A stretch of 64,000 nucleotides of DNA, taken from assembly GCF_030406725.1 (NCBI RefSeq), contig NZ_CP129107.1, positions 248,001 to 312,000 on the forward strand. Direction: 5' to 3'. Shown here in pieces: positions 40,948-48,791 of the stretch. Below the pieces are notes generated by a model. That model had not been told where the DNA came from. It saw only the letters and a list, made by a program, of their open reading frames with translations, and ran no database searches. This DNA is from Alteriqipengyuania flavescens. GTDB taxonomy: Bacteria > Pseudomonadota > Alphaproteobacteria > Sphingomonadales > Sphingomonadaceae. Numbering within the stretch: the first letter of the stretch is position 1; each line of letters opens with the position of its first letter. Both the position numbers and the translations under genes were made by a program.

Positions 40948-41624
40948 TGCCATCCTATCTGTCGGAAACCGATCACGCCAAGGTGACGCAGGCCGTCCGC
41001 ACGGCGGAGGAGCAGACGTCGGGCGAGATCGTAACCGTGCTGGCCGACCGGTCGGACGGGTACAGCGACATCGCGCTGTCGTGGGCGGCGTTCCTCGCCT
41101 TCACCGTCCTGACCCTTGCGGCTCTGTTCCCCGATCCGCCGCTGCGCTTCTACGCCTCGCTCCACGCCACATGGAATGCCGAGTGGAGCCCGGGCGAGGT
41201 CTTCGCCATGGCGAGCGGCATGGGCATCCTCACCTTCCTCGTCGTCTGGCTGCTCCAGTTCATCGACGCGGTGCGCTTCGCCATGATCCCGCGCATCGTG
41301 AAGCGCAATCGCGTGTTCGACCGCGCCGTGTCGCATTTCAAGGTGGGCGCGGAACGGCGCACGCACGGCCGCACCGGCGTGCTCCTCTACCTGTCCATGC
41401 GCGAACACCGGGCAGAGATCGTGGCAGACGAGACGATCGCGCAAAAGGTCGATCCCGAGGTCTGGGGCGAGGCCATGGTCGACATGCTGGTGCAGGTGAA
41501 GAAGGGCGACATCGCCGGAGGGCTGGTCGCCGGTATCCGCGATGTCGGCGCCGTCCTGGCGGAACATTTCCCGCGGCAAGAGGACGACCAGAACGAATTG
41601 CCCGACAGGCTGATCGAATTGTGA
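40947..41624 (+). CDS. TPM-domain membrane protein
   Basis: A 225-aa protein whose ATG overlaps the previous stop by one base (TAATG). The N-terminus is a shortened TPM-like unit (ETDHAKVTQAVRTAEEQTSGEIVTVLADRSDGY). Two to three hydrophobic segments follow (ALSWAAFLAFTVLTLAALF, ASGMGILTFLVVWLLQF). The C-terminal half continues the TPM pattern (HGRTGVLLYLSMREHRAEIVADETIAQKV, QVKKGDIAGGLVAGIRDVG). It completes a lemA-TPM-TPM operon, a common arrangement in alphaproteobacteria. Confidence 0.88.
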   Translation: MPSYLSETDHAKVTQAVRTAEEQTSGEIVTVLADRSDGYSDIALSWAAFLAFTVLTLAALFPDPPLRFYASLHATWNAEWSPGEVFAMASGMGILTFLVVWLLQFIDAVRFAMIPRIVKRNRVFDRAVSHFKVGAERRTHGRTGVLLYLSMREHRAEIVADETIAQKVDPEVWGEAMVDMLVQVKKGDIAGGLVAGIRDVGAVLAEHFPRQEDDQNELPDRLIEL

Positions 41625-41702
41625 GGGATTTCCCTTCCCCTGTTCATGAGCCGTAATGGGACGGCGCGCGCGGAACGCGGCCACTGCCCGCAGGCGCCGC
41701 AC

Positions 41703-41806
41703 ACCCATCCCCAACCCCTTCCCTCGAGGGAAGGGGCTGTCTCCCTCCCTTCGCCCTGAAAGTAGCTTTCTCCCTCCCCTCCCCTTGGGGAGGGGTCGGG
41801 GGTGGG
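41703..41806. repeat. GC-rich REPIN-like doublet of perfect hairpins
   Basis: Two hairpins in inverted order: a perfect 22-bp palindrome at 41715-41736 (arms CCCCTTCCCTC) and CCCCTCCCC-TT-GGGGAGGGG at 41776-41795. The flanks are also inverted copies of each other (CCCATCCCCAACC on the left, GGTCGGGGGTGGG on the right). This fits a pair of REP elements, different in sequence from the REPIN near pdxA. It occupies the gap between the TPM operon and the NUDIX gene, and may double as a terminator. Confidence 0.8.
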
Positions 41807-41843
41807 GGTTCGGCGCGGGTAGAAAAGGTCTGCTTTCGCCCTT

Positions 41844-42410
41844 ATGCAACCTGCCATGACAAGCGATCCCGACGCGGCCAAGCCCGAAGAAATCATGTGG
41901 CAGGGCCAGTTCGTCACCGCCAAGCGGCGCGGGCGATGGGAATATGCCGGGCGTTCGCGCGGCATCCGTGCCGCTGCCATCGTGGCCATCGATAAGGAGG
42001 GCCACGTGCTGCTGGTGGAGCAATACCGCGTGCCGCTGGGCAAGCGCTGCCTCGAAATTCCCGCCGGACTGATCGGCGACCACGAAGGCGACGAGGACGA
42101 GGCGCCCGAAGCCGCCGCCGCGCGCGAACTGGAGGAAGAAACCGGCTATCGCGCCGACACATGGGAGACGCTGGGCGAATTCTACTCCAGCCCCGGCATG
42201 GTCAGCGAAAGCTTCACCCTGCTGCGCGCCAGCGATCTCACGAAGGTCGGCGAAGGCGGCGGGACGGATAGCGAAGACATCCGCGTCCACCGCGTTGCCC
42301 TCAATAATCTTGCCGAATTCGTTGCCGCCCGCCGCGCCGAAGGGCTAGCGATCGATGTAAGGATCGCCATGCTGATGGCGGCAGGCTGGTTTGGAGACGA
42401 GGATGGCTGA
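41844..42410 (+). CDS. NUDIX hydrolase, ADP-ribose pyrophosphatase-like
   Basis: A 188-aa NUDIX protein. The Nudix box is present as a glycine-led IPAGLIGD segment, an acidic expansion (HEGDEDEAPEA), then AAAARELEEETGYRAD with the REUXEEXGU core. The preceding HVLLVEQYRVPLGKRCLEIPAG is typical of ADP-ribose/NDP-sugar pyrophosphatases. The acidic insertion lengthens the usual spacing inside the box by about three to five residues. The start may be ATG 41844 or ATG 41856. It overlaps the following SDR gene by 8 bp. Confidence 0.88.
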   Translation: MQPAMTSDPDAAKPEEIMWQGQFVTAKRRGRWEYAGRSRGIRAAAIVAIDKEGHVLLVEQYRVPLGKRCLEIPAGLIGDHEGDEDEAPEAAAARELEEETGYRADTWETLGEFYSSPGMVSESFTLLRASDLTKVGEGGGTDSEDIRVHRVALNNLAEFVAARRAEGLAIDVRIAMLMAAGWFGDEDG

Positions 42411-43185
42411 TCGGGTAGCGGGCAAGAAGGCACTGGTGACAGGCGGGGCGCAGGGGCTGGGCGCGGCGGCGAGCCGGCGCTTGGCAGCGGAAGGAGCGCA
42501 GGTGCTGGTGACGGACGTGAACGCGGCCGGGGCGGAGGAAACCGCCGCTGCGATCAATGAAGAACACGGCGCCGGGACCGCCTTCGCCCTCACGCTCGAC
42601 GTGACGCAGGAAAGCCAGTGGGAAGCAGCGGTTGATGCCGCGCAAGAGCATATGGGCGGCCTCTCCGTGCTGCTCAACAACGCCGGCATCGGCGTGCGCG
42701 GCGATATCCTCACTTGCACGCTGGAGGAATGGCATCGCGGCTTTGCGGTCAATGTCGATAGCGTGTTCCTGGGCTGCCAGAAGGCGCTGCCGCTGATGAA
42801 GGAAAGCCAGCCGGGTTCCATCATCAACATCTCCAGCATCGCCGGCCTGATCGCGAGCGACACCATGCCAGGCTACAACGCCAGCAAGGCAGCGGTGTGG
42901 ATGCTGACCAAGTCGGTCGCGCTCTATTGCGCGAAGCAGAAGTGGGACATTCGCTGCAACTCGATCCATCCCACCTTCGTCGATACGCCAATCCTCGACG
43001 GGATCAGCCGCAGTGCCGGCATCCCGAAGGACGTGGTGATGGGCAAGCTGGCGCGGCAGGTGCCGCTCGGCCGGGTCGGCGAACCCGACGATGTGGCGAA
43101 CGGCGTGGTCTATCTCGCCAGCAACGAAAGCAAGTTCATGACCGGCGCCGAGCTGAAGCTCGACGGCGGCATCTCGGCAATGTGA
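42403..43185 (+). CDS. SDR family oxidoreductase (glucose/3-hydroxyacyl dehydrogenase type)
   Basis: A 260-aa short-chain dehydrogenase. KALVTGGAQGLGAAASRRLA is the NAD(P) motif; an acidic residue at the end of beta-2 (VTDVNAAGA) suggests NAD preference. LNNAGIG, SIINISSIAGLIASDTMPGYNASKAAV (Ser-Tyr-Lys) and the C-terminal FMTGAELKLDGGISAM complete the classical SDR. ATG 42403 follows GGAGACGAGG inside the NUDIX 3' end. The next gene starts 2 bp past its stop, so all three probably form one operon. Substrate unknown; a hydroxyacyl-CoA is plausible from the neighbouring ACAD. Confidence 0.9.
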   Translation: MADRVAGKKALVTGGAQGLGAAASRRLAAEGAQVLVTDVNAAGAEETAAAINEEHGAGTAFALTLDVTQESQWEAAVDAAQEHMGGLSVLLNNAGIGVRGDILTCTLEEWHRGFAVNVDSVFLGCQKALPLMKESQPGSIINISSIAGLIASDTMPGYNASKAAVWMLTKSVALYCAKQKWDIRCNSIHPTFVDTPILDGISRSAGIPKDVVMGKLARQVPLGRVGEPDDVANGVVYLASNESKFMTGAELKLDGGISAM

Positions 43186-43187
43186 GC

Positions 43188-44798
43188 ATGGATGTCGCAG
43201 GCGCCAGGCGGCTGGTGGAGACCTTGTCCGTAACCGCAGACGATGCGGCGCGCGGGCTGAAGGACATCACCGGGGGCGATCCAACACGGCAGGACGAACG
43301 CCAGATCGAATGCTTCGACCTCGCTTGGGCAATCGCCGACATACGCGCAGCCCGATCTGCGCTTAAGGCCGATGCCGGTCTCGACCGCGACCTCGCCATC
43401 CTGTTCCTGCGCCGCCACGCCCGCCGCACACTCGACCGGCTCGGCGATATCGCCCACGCGCTGGGCCGCGATGCCGCCCCCCTCCACGAGATCCGCGACG
43501 GGGCCGACTGGCAGGCGCTGGCCGACTGGACGACGCCGGACCGGGTTCAGCAGATCGGCCGGGCGGTCATCGCGGCGGAAGGGGAAGTCGGCACGCCCGC
43601 CCTGCCCGGCGATGCTGCCATGGCGCAGGCCAGCTTCGCCCGCTTTGCCGCCGACACGGTCGCCCCGCTGGCCGAAGCGATCCACCGCGAAGACTTGACC
43701 GTGCCCGAAGCCATCCTCGGCCCAATGCGCGAACTCGGCGCCTTCGGCCTTGCCATACCCGAGGCATACGGCGGCACCGCGGACGGAGACGGCGAGGATG
43801 CGACGACGATGATCGCGGTGACCGAAGCGCTGTCGCAGGCCTCGCTCGCCGCAGCCGGCAGCCTCATCACCCGGCCCGAAATCCTCTCCCGCGCTTTGCT
43901 GGCCGGCGGTACCGAAGCACAAAAGGAGCTTTGGCTGCCGCGCATCGCATCGGGCGAGACACTATGCGCCATCGCCATTACCGAGCCCGACTACGGCTCC
44001 GACGTCGCGGGCCTGCAGCTACGCGCTCGCAAGGTGGACGGCGGCTGGCGGCTGAGCGGCGGGAAAACCTGGTGCACTTTTGCCGGCAAGGCGGAGCTGC
44101 TGATGGTCGTTGCGCGCACCGATCCCGACCCCACCGCGGGCCATCGCGGCCTGTCGCTGATGCTGGTCGAAAAGCCGTCTGACGAAGGCCACGCCTTCCA
44201 CCACCATCGCGACGGCGGCACGCTTTCGGGCAAGGCGATCCCCACCATCGGCTATCGCGGGATGCACAGCTTCGACCTGTCGTTTGAAGACTGGTTCGTG
44301 GCCGACGACCGCGTGATCGGTGAAGCGGAGGGTACCGGGCGCGGTTTCTACCTCACCATGGCGGGCATGATGGGCGGCCGGATGCAGACCGCCGCGCGCG
44401 CCTGCGGCGTGATGCGGGCGGCGTTGAAATCGGCCATCGGATACTCGCAGGACCGCAAGGTTTTCGGCCAGCCCCTGTCCGCCTATCCGCTGACCCTTGC
44501 AAAGATCGCCGGGATGGCCGCGAAGCTCGCCGCCTGCCGCGCACTGGCGTACGAGGTTGCCGGCACGACCGACGCCCCGAACCGGGCGATGGATGCCAGC
44601 CTCGCCAAGCTCGTCGCGTGCCGCGCGGCGGAGGAAGTCACGCGCGAGGCGCTGCAGTTGCACGGCGGCATGGGCTACGCGGAAGAAAGCGCCGTCAGCC
44701 GCTATTTCGTCGACGCGAGAGTGCTCTCGATCTTCGAAGGCGCGGAAGAAACGCTGGCGCTGAAGATCATCGCCCGCGGCGCCATTGCCGCCGCCTAG
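43188..44798 (+). CDS. Acyl-CoA dehydrogenase with N-terminal extension, methylsuccinyl-CoA dehydrogenase-like
   Basis: A 536-aa FAD-dependent dehydrogenase. Residues 1-145 are an extension absent from ordinary ACADs (about 380-400 aa). The ACAD core begins near FARFAADTVAPLAEAIHRED and shows LGAFGLAIPEAYGG, AIAITEPDYGSDVAGL, KTWCTFAGKAELLMVVART, IGYRGMHSFDLSFEDWFV, RMQTAARACGVM and the terminal VLSIFEGAEETLALKI with the catalytic Glu region. Overall size, the extension, GSLITRPEIL and the GYRGM/QTAARA segments resemble (2S)-methylsuccinyl-CoA dehydrogenase of the ethylmalonyl-CoA pathway. The exact substrate is not proven. Third gene of the NUDIX-SDR-ACAD operon. Confidence 0.85.
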   Translation: MDVAGARRLVETLSVTADDAARGLKDITGGDPTRQDERQIECFDLAWAIADIRAARSALKADAGLDRDLAILFLRRHARRTLDRLGDIAHALGRDAAPLHEIRDGADWQALADWTTPDRVQQIGRAVIAAEGEVGTPALPGDAAMAQASFARFAADTVAPLAEAIHREDLTVPEAILGPMRELGAFGLAIPEAYGGTADGDGEDATTMIAVTEALSQASLAAAGSLITRPEILSRALLAGGTEAQKELWLPRIASGETLCAIAITEPDYGSDVAGLQLRARKVDGGWRLSGGKTWCTFAGKAELLMVVARTDPDPTAGHRGLSLMLVEKPSDEGHAFHHHRDGGTLSGKAIPTIGYRGMHSFDLSFEDWFVADDRVIGEAEGTGRGFYLTMAGMMGGRMQTAARACGVMRAALKSAIGYSQDRKVFGQPLSAYPLTLAKIAGMAAKLAACRALAYEVAGTTDAPNRAMDASLAKLVACRAAEEVTREALQLHGGMGYAEESAVSRYFVDARVLSIFEGAEETLALKIIARGAIAAA

Positions 44799-45886
44799 CG
44801 CACTGCTTCCATCCCGATCTGTTCCAGCCGCGCCGCGGAGCGCGGGCGCATCCAGATGCCGAGCATCCGGTTGTCGCAAGCGGGCACATCGATCAGCGCC
44901 GCCCCAATGTCGGACCCGGGTCGCTTGGGCGCACCGCAATCCACCGTGACCGCAACCGCGGCAGTATCCCCGTTCAGCGCAACGCGGTAGCGACCCGGCG
45001 CCAGCGTCACCGCCTGCGACAAGGCGAGCCGTGTCACTGCGCCATCGTTTGCGAGCACGAGCCCCTCGCCCTTATCCGCCGTGCGAAAGGCGAGATCACC
45101 AGCAGGATGGCGTTGCCAGCCGAAGGGCGAGCGACCGTCCCCGGCGAATTGCGGGTCGGCAATCGACCCATCCGAAGCCTGCTCCGGGCAATGTACCCGC
45201 CACAGGTCTTCGGCTACCTGTCGCTCACCATTTGCCAGTAACCGGCGAGCGAGCTGCGCAGGCTCATCGCAACCGAACGGCGTGTTGGCCAGGAAAGACG
45301 TGGCAAACAGCGCAGCCCGCGCCCGCAGCGCATCGACTGGTACATCAGGCCCAGGATTGAGGAACCGCGCTGTCCAGCCCGGCCTCACTGCGACGCGCCG
45401 CGCCAGCGCCTTGCGCGCCGCCTCTTCGTCGAACGCTGCCAGAAGCGCCTCACCTTGCGGGGACTGCGGATCGTCACGCAGGATTGCATCGGCGCGCAAG
45501 GCCGCGTTCTCCCACGCCCCTGCCTGTCGCGCGGCTTCGAACCAGTAGAGCTGGGTCGCCCCGTCGCGCCAGCCAAGCTGCGCGGAAAGCCGGAACACCG
45601 CCTCCGCCTGTTCGCCTTGCCCTTCGCGCAACAAGGCCGCGCCGAGCAGGCCGAGCGCGCGCGCATCGTAGGGGTTTGCCGCCACCGCGTCTCGGGCCGC
45701 AGCGACAGCGCCCTGCCCCTCCAGCAAGGCAGAGCGCGCCCGGACCTTGGCAGCTTCGGCAGCGAACGCCGGCGGGACCAGGCGGGCGAGCGAGGGCGAC
45801 AGCGCGCTCATCCGGTCGAGCCCGCTCAGCAAGGCCAGCGCAACGAAAGCGAGGATCGCGGCGCTGGCTGCGATGCGCGCCTTCAC
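44795..45886 (-). CDS. TPR-like secreted/membrane-anchored protein of the exopolysaccharide operon
   Basis: A 363-aa protein with an N-terminal membrane anchor or signal (residues 5-22, ASAAILAFVALALLSGL). Residues 45-160 contain TPR-like helical repeats (AAARDAVAANPYDARALGLLGAALLREGQGEQAEAVFRLSAQ). The C-terminal 140 residues look beta-rich (VTLAPGRYRVALNGDTAAVAVTVDCG, MLGIWMRPRS) and may be a carbohydrate-binding-like module. No family was identified with confidence. Its ATG overlaps the Wzc-type gene stop by 4 bp, tying it to polysaccharide export. It is convergent with the ACAD gene, overlapping by 4 bp at the stops. Confidence 0.75.
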   Translation of the reverse strand: MKARIAASAAILAFVALALLSGLDRMSALSPSLARLVPPAFAAEAAKVRARSALLEGQGAVAAARDAVAANPYDARALGLLGAALLREGQGEQAEAVFRLSAQLGWRDGATQLYWFEAARQAGAWENAALRADAILRDDPQSPQGEALLAAFDEEAARKALARRVAVRPGWTARFLNPGPDVPVDALRARAALFATSFLANTPFGCDEPAQLARRLLANGERQVAEDLWRVHCPEQASDGSIADPQFAGDGRSPFGWQRHPAGDLAFRTADKGEGLVLANDGAVTRLALSQAVTLAPGRYRVALNGDTAAVAVTVDCGAPKRPGSDIGAALIDVPACDNRMLGIWMRPRSAARLEQIGMEAVR

Positions 45887-48075
45887 GCCTTTTCCGCCCC
45901 GCTTTCGTAGCGATAATAGTCGTAACCGTAATAGGCCGAATAGCCGTGGCCGGCGCGCTGCGGATCGAACTTGGTGAGGACCGCGCCGAGGACGTTGGCA
46001 TTCACTGCGCGCAGGCGGCGCAGGGCCGATTTCAGCGCGCCGCGGCCGCCGCGGTTGGATTCGACGACGAAGGCGACGCCGTCGCTGATCGCCGCGAGTG
46101 CCGGCGCATCGGCAAGGCCAAGGACGGGCGGGGAGTCGACCACGACAGCGTCATATTCCTCACCCAGCCGTTCCAGCAGCAACGCCATGCGCGGTCCGGT
46201 CAGCAGTTCGGTCGGGCTCGGCGGTTGCTTGCCGGACGGCAGCACGACCAGCCCTTCGGTGGAGGTGGCGGACAGAAAATCGCCCGGCGCAGCGTCCGAC
46301 GTCAGCAGGTCCGACAGGCCCCGCTCGTTGGCGATGCCGGCGCGGCGATGTATCGAGGGACGCCGCATGTCGGCATCCACCAGCACCACCCTCCGGCCCA
46401 TCCGTGCGAGCGAGGCGGCGGTCGCCCAGCTGGTCGTGCTCTTGCCCTCGGTGGGCTGCGAGCTGGTGATGAGGAGGATCTTCGGCAGGCCTTCGCGAGT
46501 CGCGTGGAGGAGTGAACCCCGCAGAGAGTTGTAAGCCTCGGCGATCGATGACTTGGGATCTTCCATGGCGGTGCCGACATCCTCGTCGCGCGGCACGACG
46601 CCGAGCAGCGGGATACCGAATTTCGCGTCGATATCCTCAGGCACCCGGATCCGGTCGTCGAGCTGGTCGCGGAGGAACACCGCAACGCCCGCGATCGCGG
46701 TGCCGAGGATGAGCGCGAGCAGCAGGTTGCGCATCACGTTGGGCGAGGACGGGCCGAGCGGTGGCTCGGCGGGATCGATGATGCTGATGTTGCTCGCCGC
46801 CACCCCTGCCGAGGCATTCAGCTCGCGGTAGCGTTCGAGCAGCCCGTCGTAGATCGACCGGTTGGTATCGGCCTCGCGCGCCAGCGTGTTGTAGCGCACG
46901 CTGCGGTCCTGCTCGGCCAGCGTCTCGCGCTCCAGCCTGCCGACCTGTCCGCGCAGCTGGCTCTCCGCCTCGCGCGCGGCAGTGTAGCGCGCGCGGATGC
47001 CGTTGCGGACGTTGCGCGCCGCGGCATTCAGCTGGCGCTCGATCTCGGCGATCTGGCTCGTCAGCTCGCGCACCTGAGGATGATCGTCGAGATAGCGTTC
47101 GCGGGCGGACTGCAATTCGGCGCGACGCGCGGCCCGCTGCTGCATCAGGCTTTGCACCGTGGGATCGGCAAGCACGGTTTCCGACGAAAGCAGCGGCGTG
47201 TTGCTTTCCGCCCGCCAGCGCGCTTCGGCCGCCACCCGGTCCGCCTGCGCGCGGTTGGCCGCCTCGTTGAGCTGCAACAGGCTGGAGCTGGTCACGCTGC
47301 TGGTGCGGTTGCTGCTGTCGTCGCTGATGCCCGGCTCGCGCGCGCGGATCAGGCCGGCATCGCGGGCATAGGCGTTGAGCTCGCGCTCCGATGCTTCGAG
47401 CTGGGCGCGCGCCTCATCCAGCTGCTCGGCCACGAAGTTGCGGGCATAGGCGGACTTGTCGAAACGGCGGCGCAGGCTGGCCTGGATGAATTCCTCCGCG
47501 AAACCGTTGGCGACGCGCGCGCTCATGTCGGGATTGGTGCTGTCGAAGCTGATCCGCGCAACGCGGCTGTTGCGCGGCAAGTCGACGCCGAGCCCCGCCT
47601 GCAGCAAGCCGACAACCTGGTCCTCGCGCATTCGCTCCGACAAGCCGTCGGCAGGCGGCGGCACTTCCATGGCGGCGAGGAAAGCCTCGTCACCGAATAG
47701 CTCCAGTCGCCGCGCCACTCGCTCCGCCAGTTCGCGGCTGCGCAGCACTTCGATCTGGGTGTTGAGGAACCGGTCTATGTCCCAGCCGGAATCCTCGATC
47801 ACTGCATCTTCCAGGTCCTCGCCCAGCACGCTGGCGGTCTGGTCGTCGATCTGGACGGTGGTGACGGCGGTGTAGCGCGGCGTCTGCAGCATGGTCCAGA
47901 CGAGCGCCGCTGCCACGACGACCGCGATGACCGCCGCAATCAGCCAGAGATTCCGGCGGACGACCGAAAGGATGTAGCGCAGTGCATCGCCGGGTCCCCC
48001 GCGCAAGTCCCCATAGGTGCCGTATTGCGGATAGGCCGGATAGGGCGCTGCCTGGATGTCGGGTGCGCTCGCCAT
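45883..48075 (-). CDS. Polysaccharide co-polymerase / autophosphorylating tyrosine kinase (Wzc/ExoP type)
   Basis: A 730-aa inner-membrane protein controlling EPS chain length and export. TM1 is at residues 43-63 (LWLIAAVIAVVVAAALVW) and the Wzz-type periplasmic domain follows, with long coiled coils (about 190-400). TM2 precedes the cytoplasmic BY-kinase domain. Walker A is SSQPTEGKSTTSWATA, A' is VVLVDADMRRPSIH, Walker B is AVVVDSPPVLG. The C-terminus is a tyrosine cluster (YSAYYGYDYYRYESG) for autophosphorylation. The start is ATG 48075 (MASAPDIQAAPYPAYP); the frame upstream only re-reads the Wza gene. 2 bp separate it from the wza-like gene. Confidence 0.95.
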   Translation of the reverse strand: MASAPDIQAAPYPAYPQYGTYGDLRGGPGDALRYILSVVRRNLWLIAAVIAVVVAAALVWTMLQTPRYTAVTTVQIDDQTASVLGEDLEDAVIEDSGWDIDRFLNTQIEVLRSRELAERVARRLELFGDEAFLAAMEVPPPADGLSERMREDQVVGLLQAGLGVDLPRNSRVARISFDSTNPDMSARVANGFAEEFIQASLRRRFDKSAYARNFVAEQLDEARAQLEASERELNAYARDAGLIRAREPGISDDSSNRTSSVTSSSLLQLNEAANRAQADRVAAEARWRAESNTPLLSSETVLADPTVQSLMQQRAARRAELQSARERYLDDHPQVRELTSQIAEIERQLNAAARNVRNGIRARYTAAREAESQLRGQVGRLERETLAEQDRSVRYNTLAREADTNRSIYDGLLERYRELNASAGVAASNISIIDPAEPPLGPSSPNVMRNLLLALILGTAIAGVAVFLRDQLDDRIRVPEDIDAKFGIPLLGVVPRDEDVGTAMEDPKSSIAEAYNSLRGSLLHATREGLPKILLITSSQPTEGKSTTSWATAASLARMGRRVVLVDADMRRPSIHRRAGIANERGLSDLLTSDAAPGDFLSATSTEGLVVLPSGKQPPSPTELLTGPRMALLLERLGEEYDAVVVDSPPVLGLADAPALAAISDGVAFVVESNRGGRGALKSALRRLRAVNANVLGAVLTKFDPQRAGHGYSAYYGYDYYRYESGAEKA

Positions 48076-48077
48076 CG

Positions 48078-48791
48078 TCAGAACAGGTAGAAGATGTTGA
48101 ACAACGGGGCGGCGCGCAGCACTTCCTGCAGGCCGCTGCGCAAGTTGTCGTGGCCGACCACCACGATGTCGCCCGGCCGCAGCGCCGGATCGTCGGCGCG
48201 GCCCGCGCGAATGTCGGTCAGGTCGAAGCGTGCGCCGGCCCTGCGGCCATCGATGCGGCGGAAGACCAGCACCTCGTCGAGCGCAGCCGTGTCCGACGGG
48301 CTGCCGGCCAGCGCCATCGCCGTCAGCAGGCTGGCGCCGGGGGGTATCTCGTAGACGCCTGGCTTGGCAACCGAGCCTTCGACCGCCACGGTGCGCGCGG
48401 CCGTTTCCACGACCGAAACGGTAACTTGGGGATCGCGTAGGTAGCGCGCGCCGTAGGCATTCTCGATCAGGATCGCGAGTTCGGCAGGGCTGCGGCCCTC
48501 TGCGGTTACCTCGTCGATGAGCGGAAGCGCCAGATTGCCCGCCTCGTCCACCTGCACCCGCTCGCGGCTCAATTCCGCCTCGCGGTACACGTCGACCGAG
48601 ACCACGTCGCCGGGCTGGAGGAGGTAGGTGCGCGCCTGCATCGGCGCAGGTTCCGGCACCGCGATGGCTGCCGCGGCATCGGCGCCGGTCGGCAGGTCCG
48701 ACTGCAGGCTGGGCTGGCAGGCTGCGCACAGCGCGGCAAGGCAGGCGCTCGCAAGCGCTCGTCCACTCCGCCAAGCCATCATCGCCATCAT
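48078..48791 (-). CDS. Polysaccharide export outer-membrane lipoprotein (Wza/KpsD type)
   Basis: A 237-aa lipoprotein: signal peptide then lipobox ALCAAC (Cys near residue 25). The Poly_export domain is clear (YLLQPGDVVSVDVYREAELSRERVQVDEAGNLALPLI), followed by a SLBB-like repeat (VAVEGSVAKPGVYEIPPGASLLTAMALAG). It would form the outer-membrane exit for the EPS made here. Its start overlaps the upstream O-antigen ligase stop (ATGA). It works with the Wzc-like kinase encoded next. Confidence 0.93.
   Translation of the reverse strand: MMAMMAWRSGRALASACLAALCAACQPSLQSDLPTGADAAAAIAVPEPAPMQARTYLLQPGDVVSVDVYREAELSRERVQVDEAGNLALPLIDEVTAEGRSPAELAILIENAYGARYLRDPQVTVSVVETAARTVAVEGSVAKPGVYEIPPGASLLTAMALAGSPSDTAALDEVLVFRRIDGRRAGARFDLTDIRAGRADDPALRPGDIVVVGHDNLRSGLQEVLRAAPLFNIFYLF

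Noticed and set aside
40773-42290. 505-codon minus-strand frame over TPM, repeat and NUDIX regions
   Set aside because: Runs across two genes and a REPIN with a poly-Pro end; it is a shadow of plus-strand genes.
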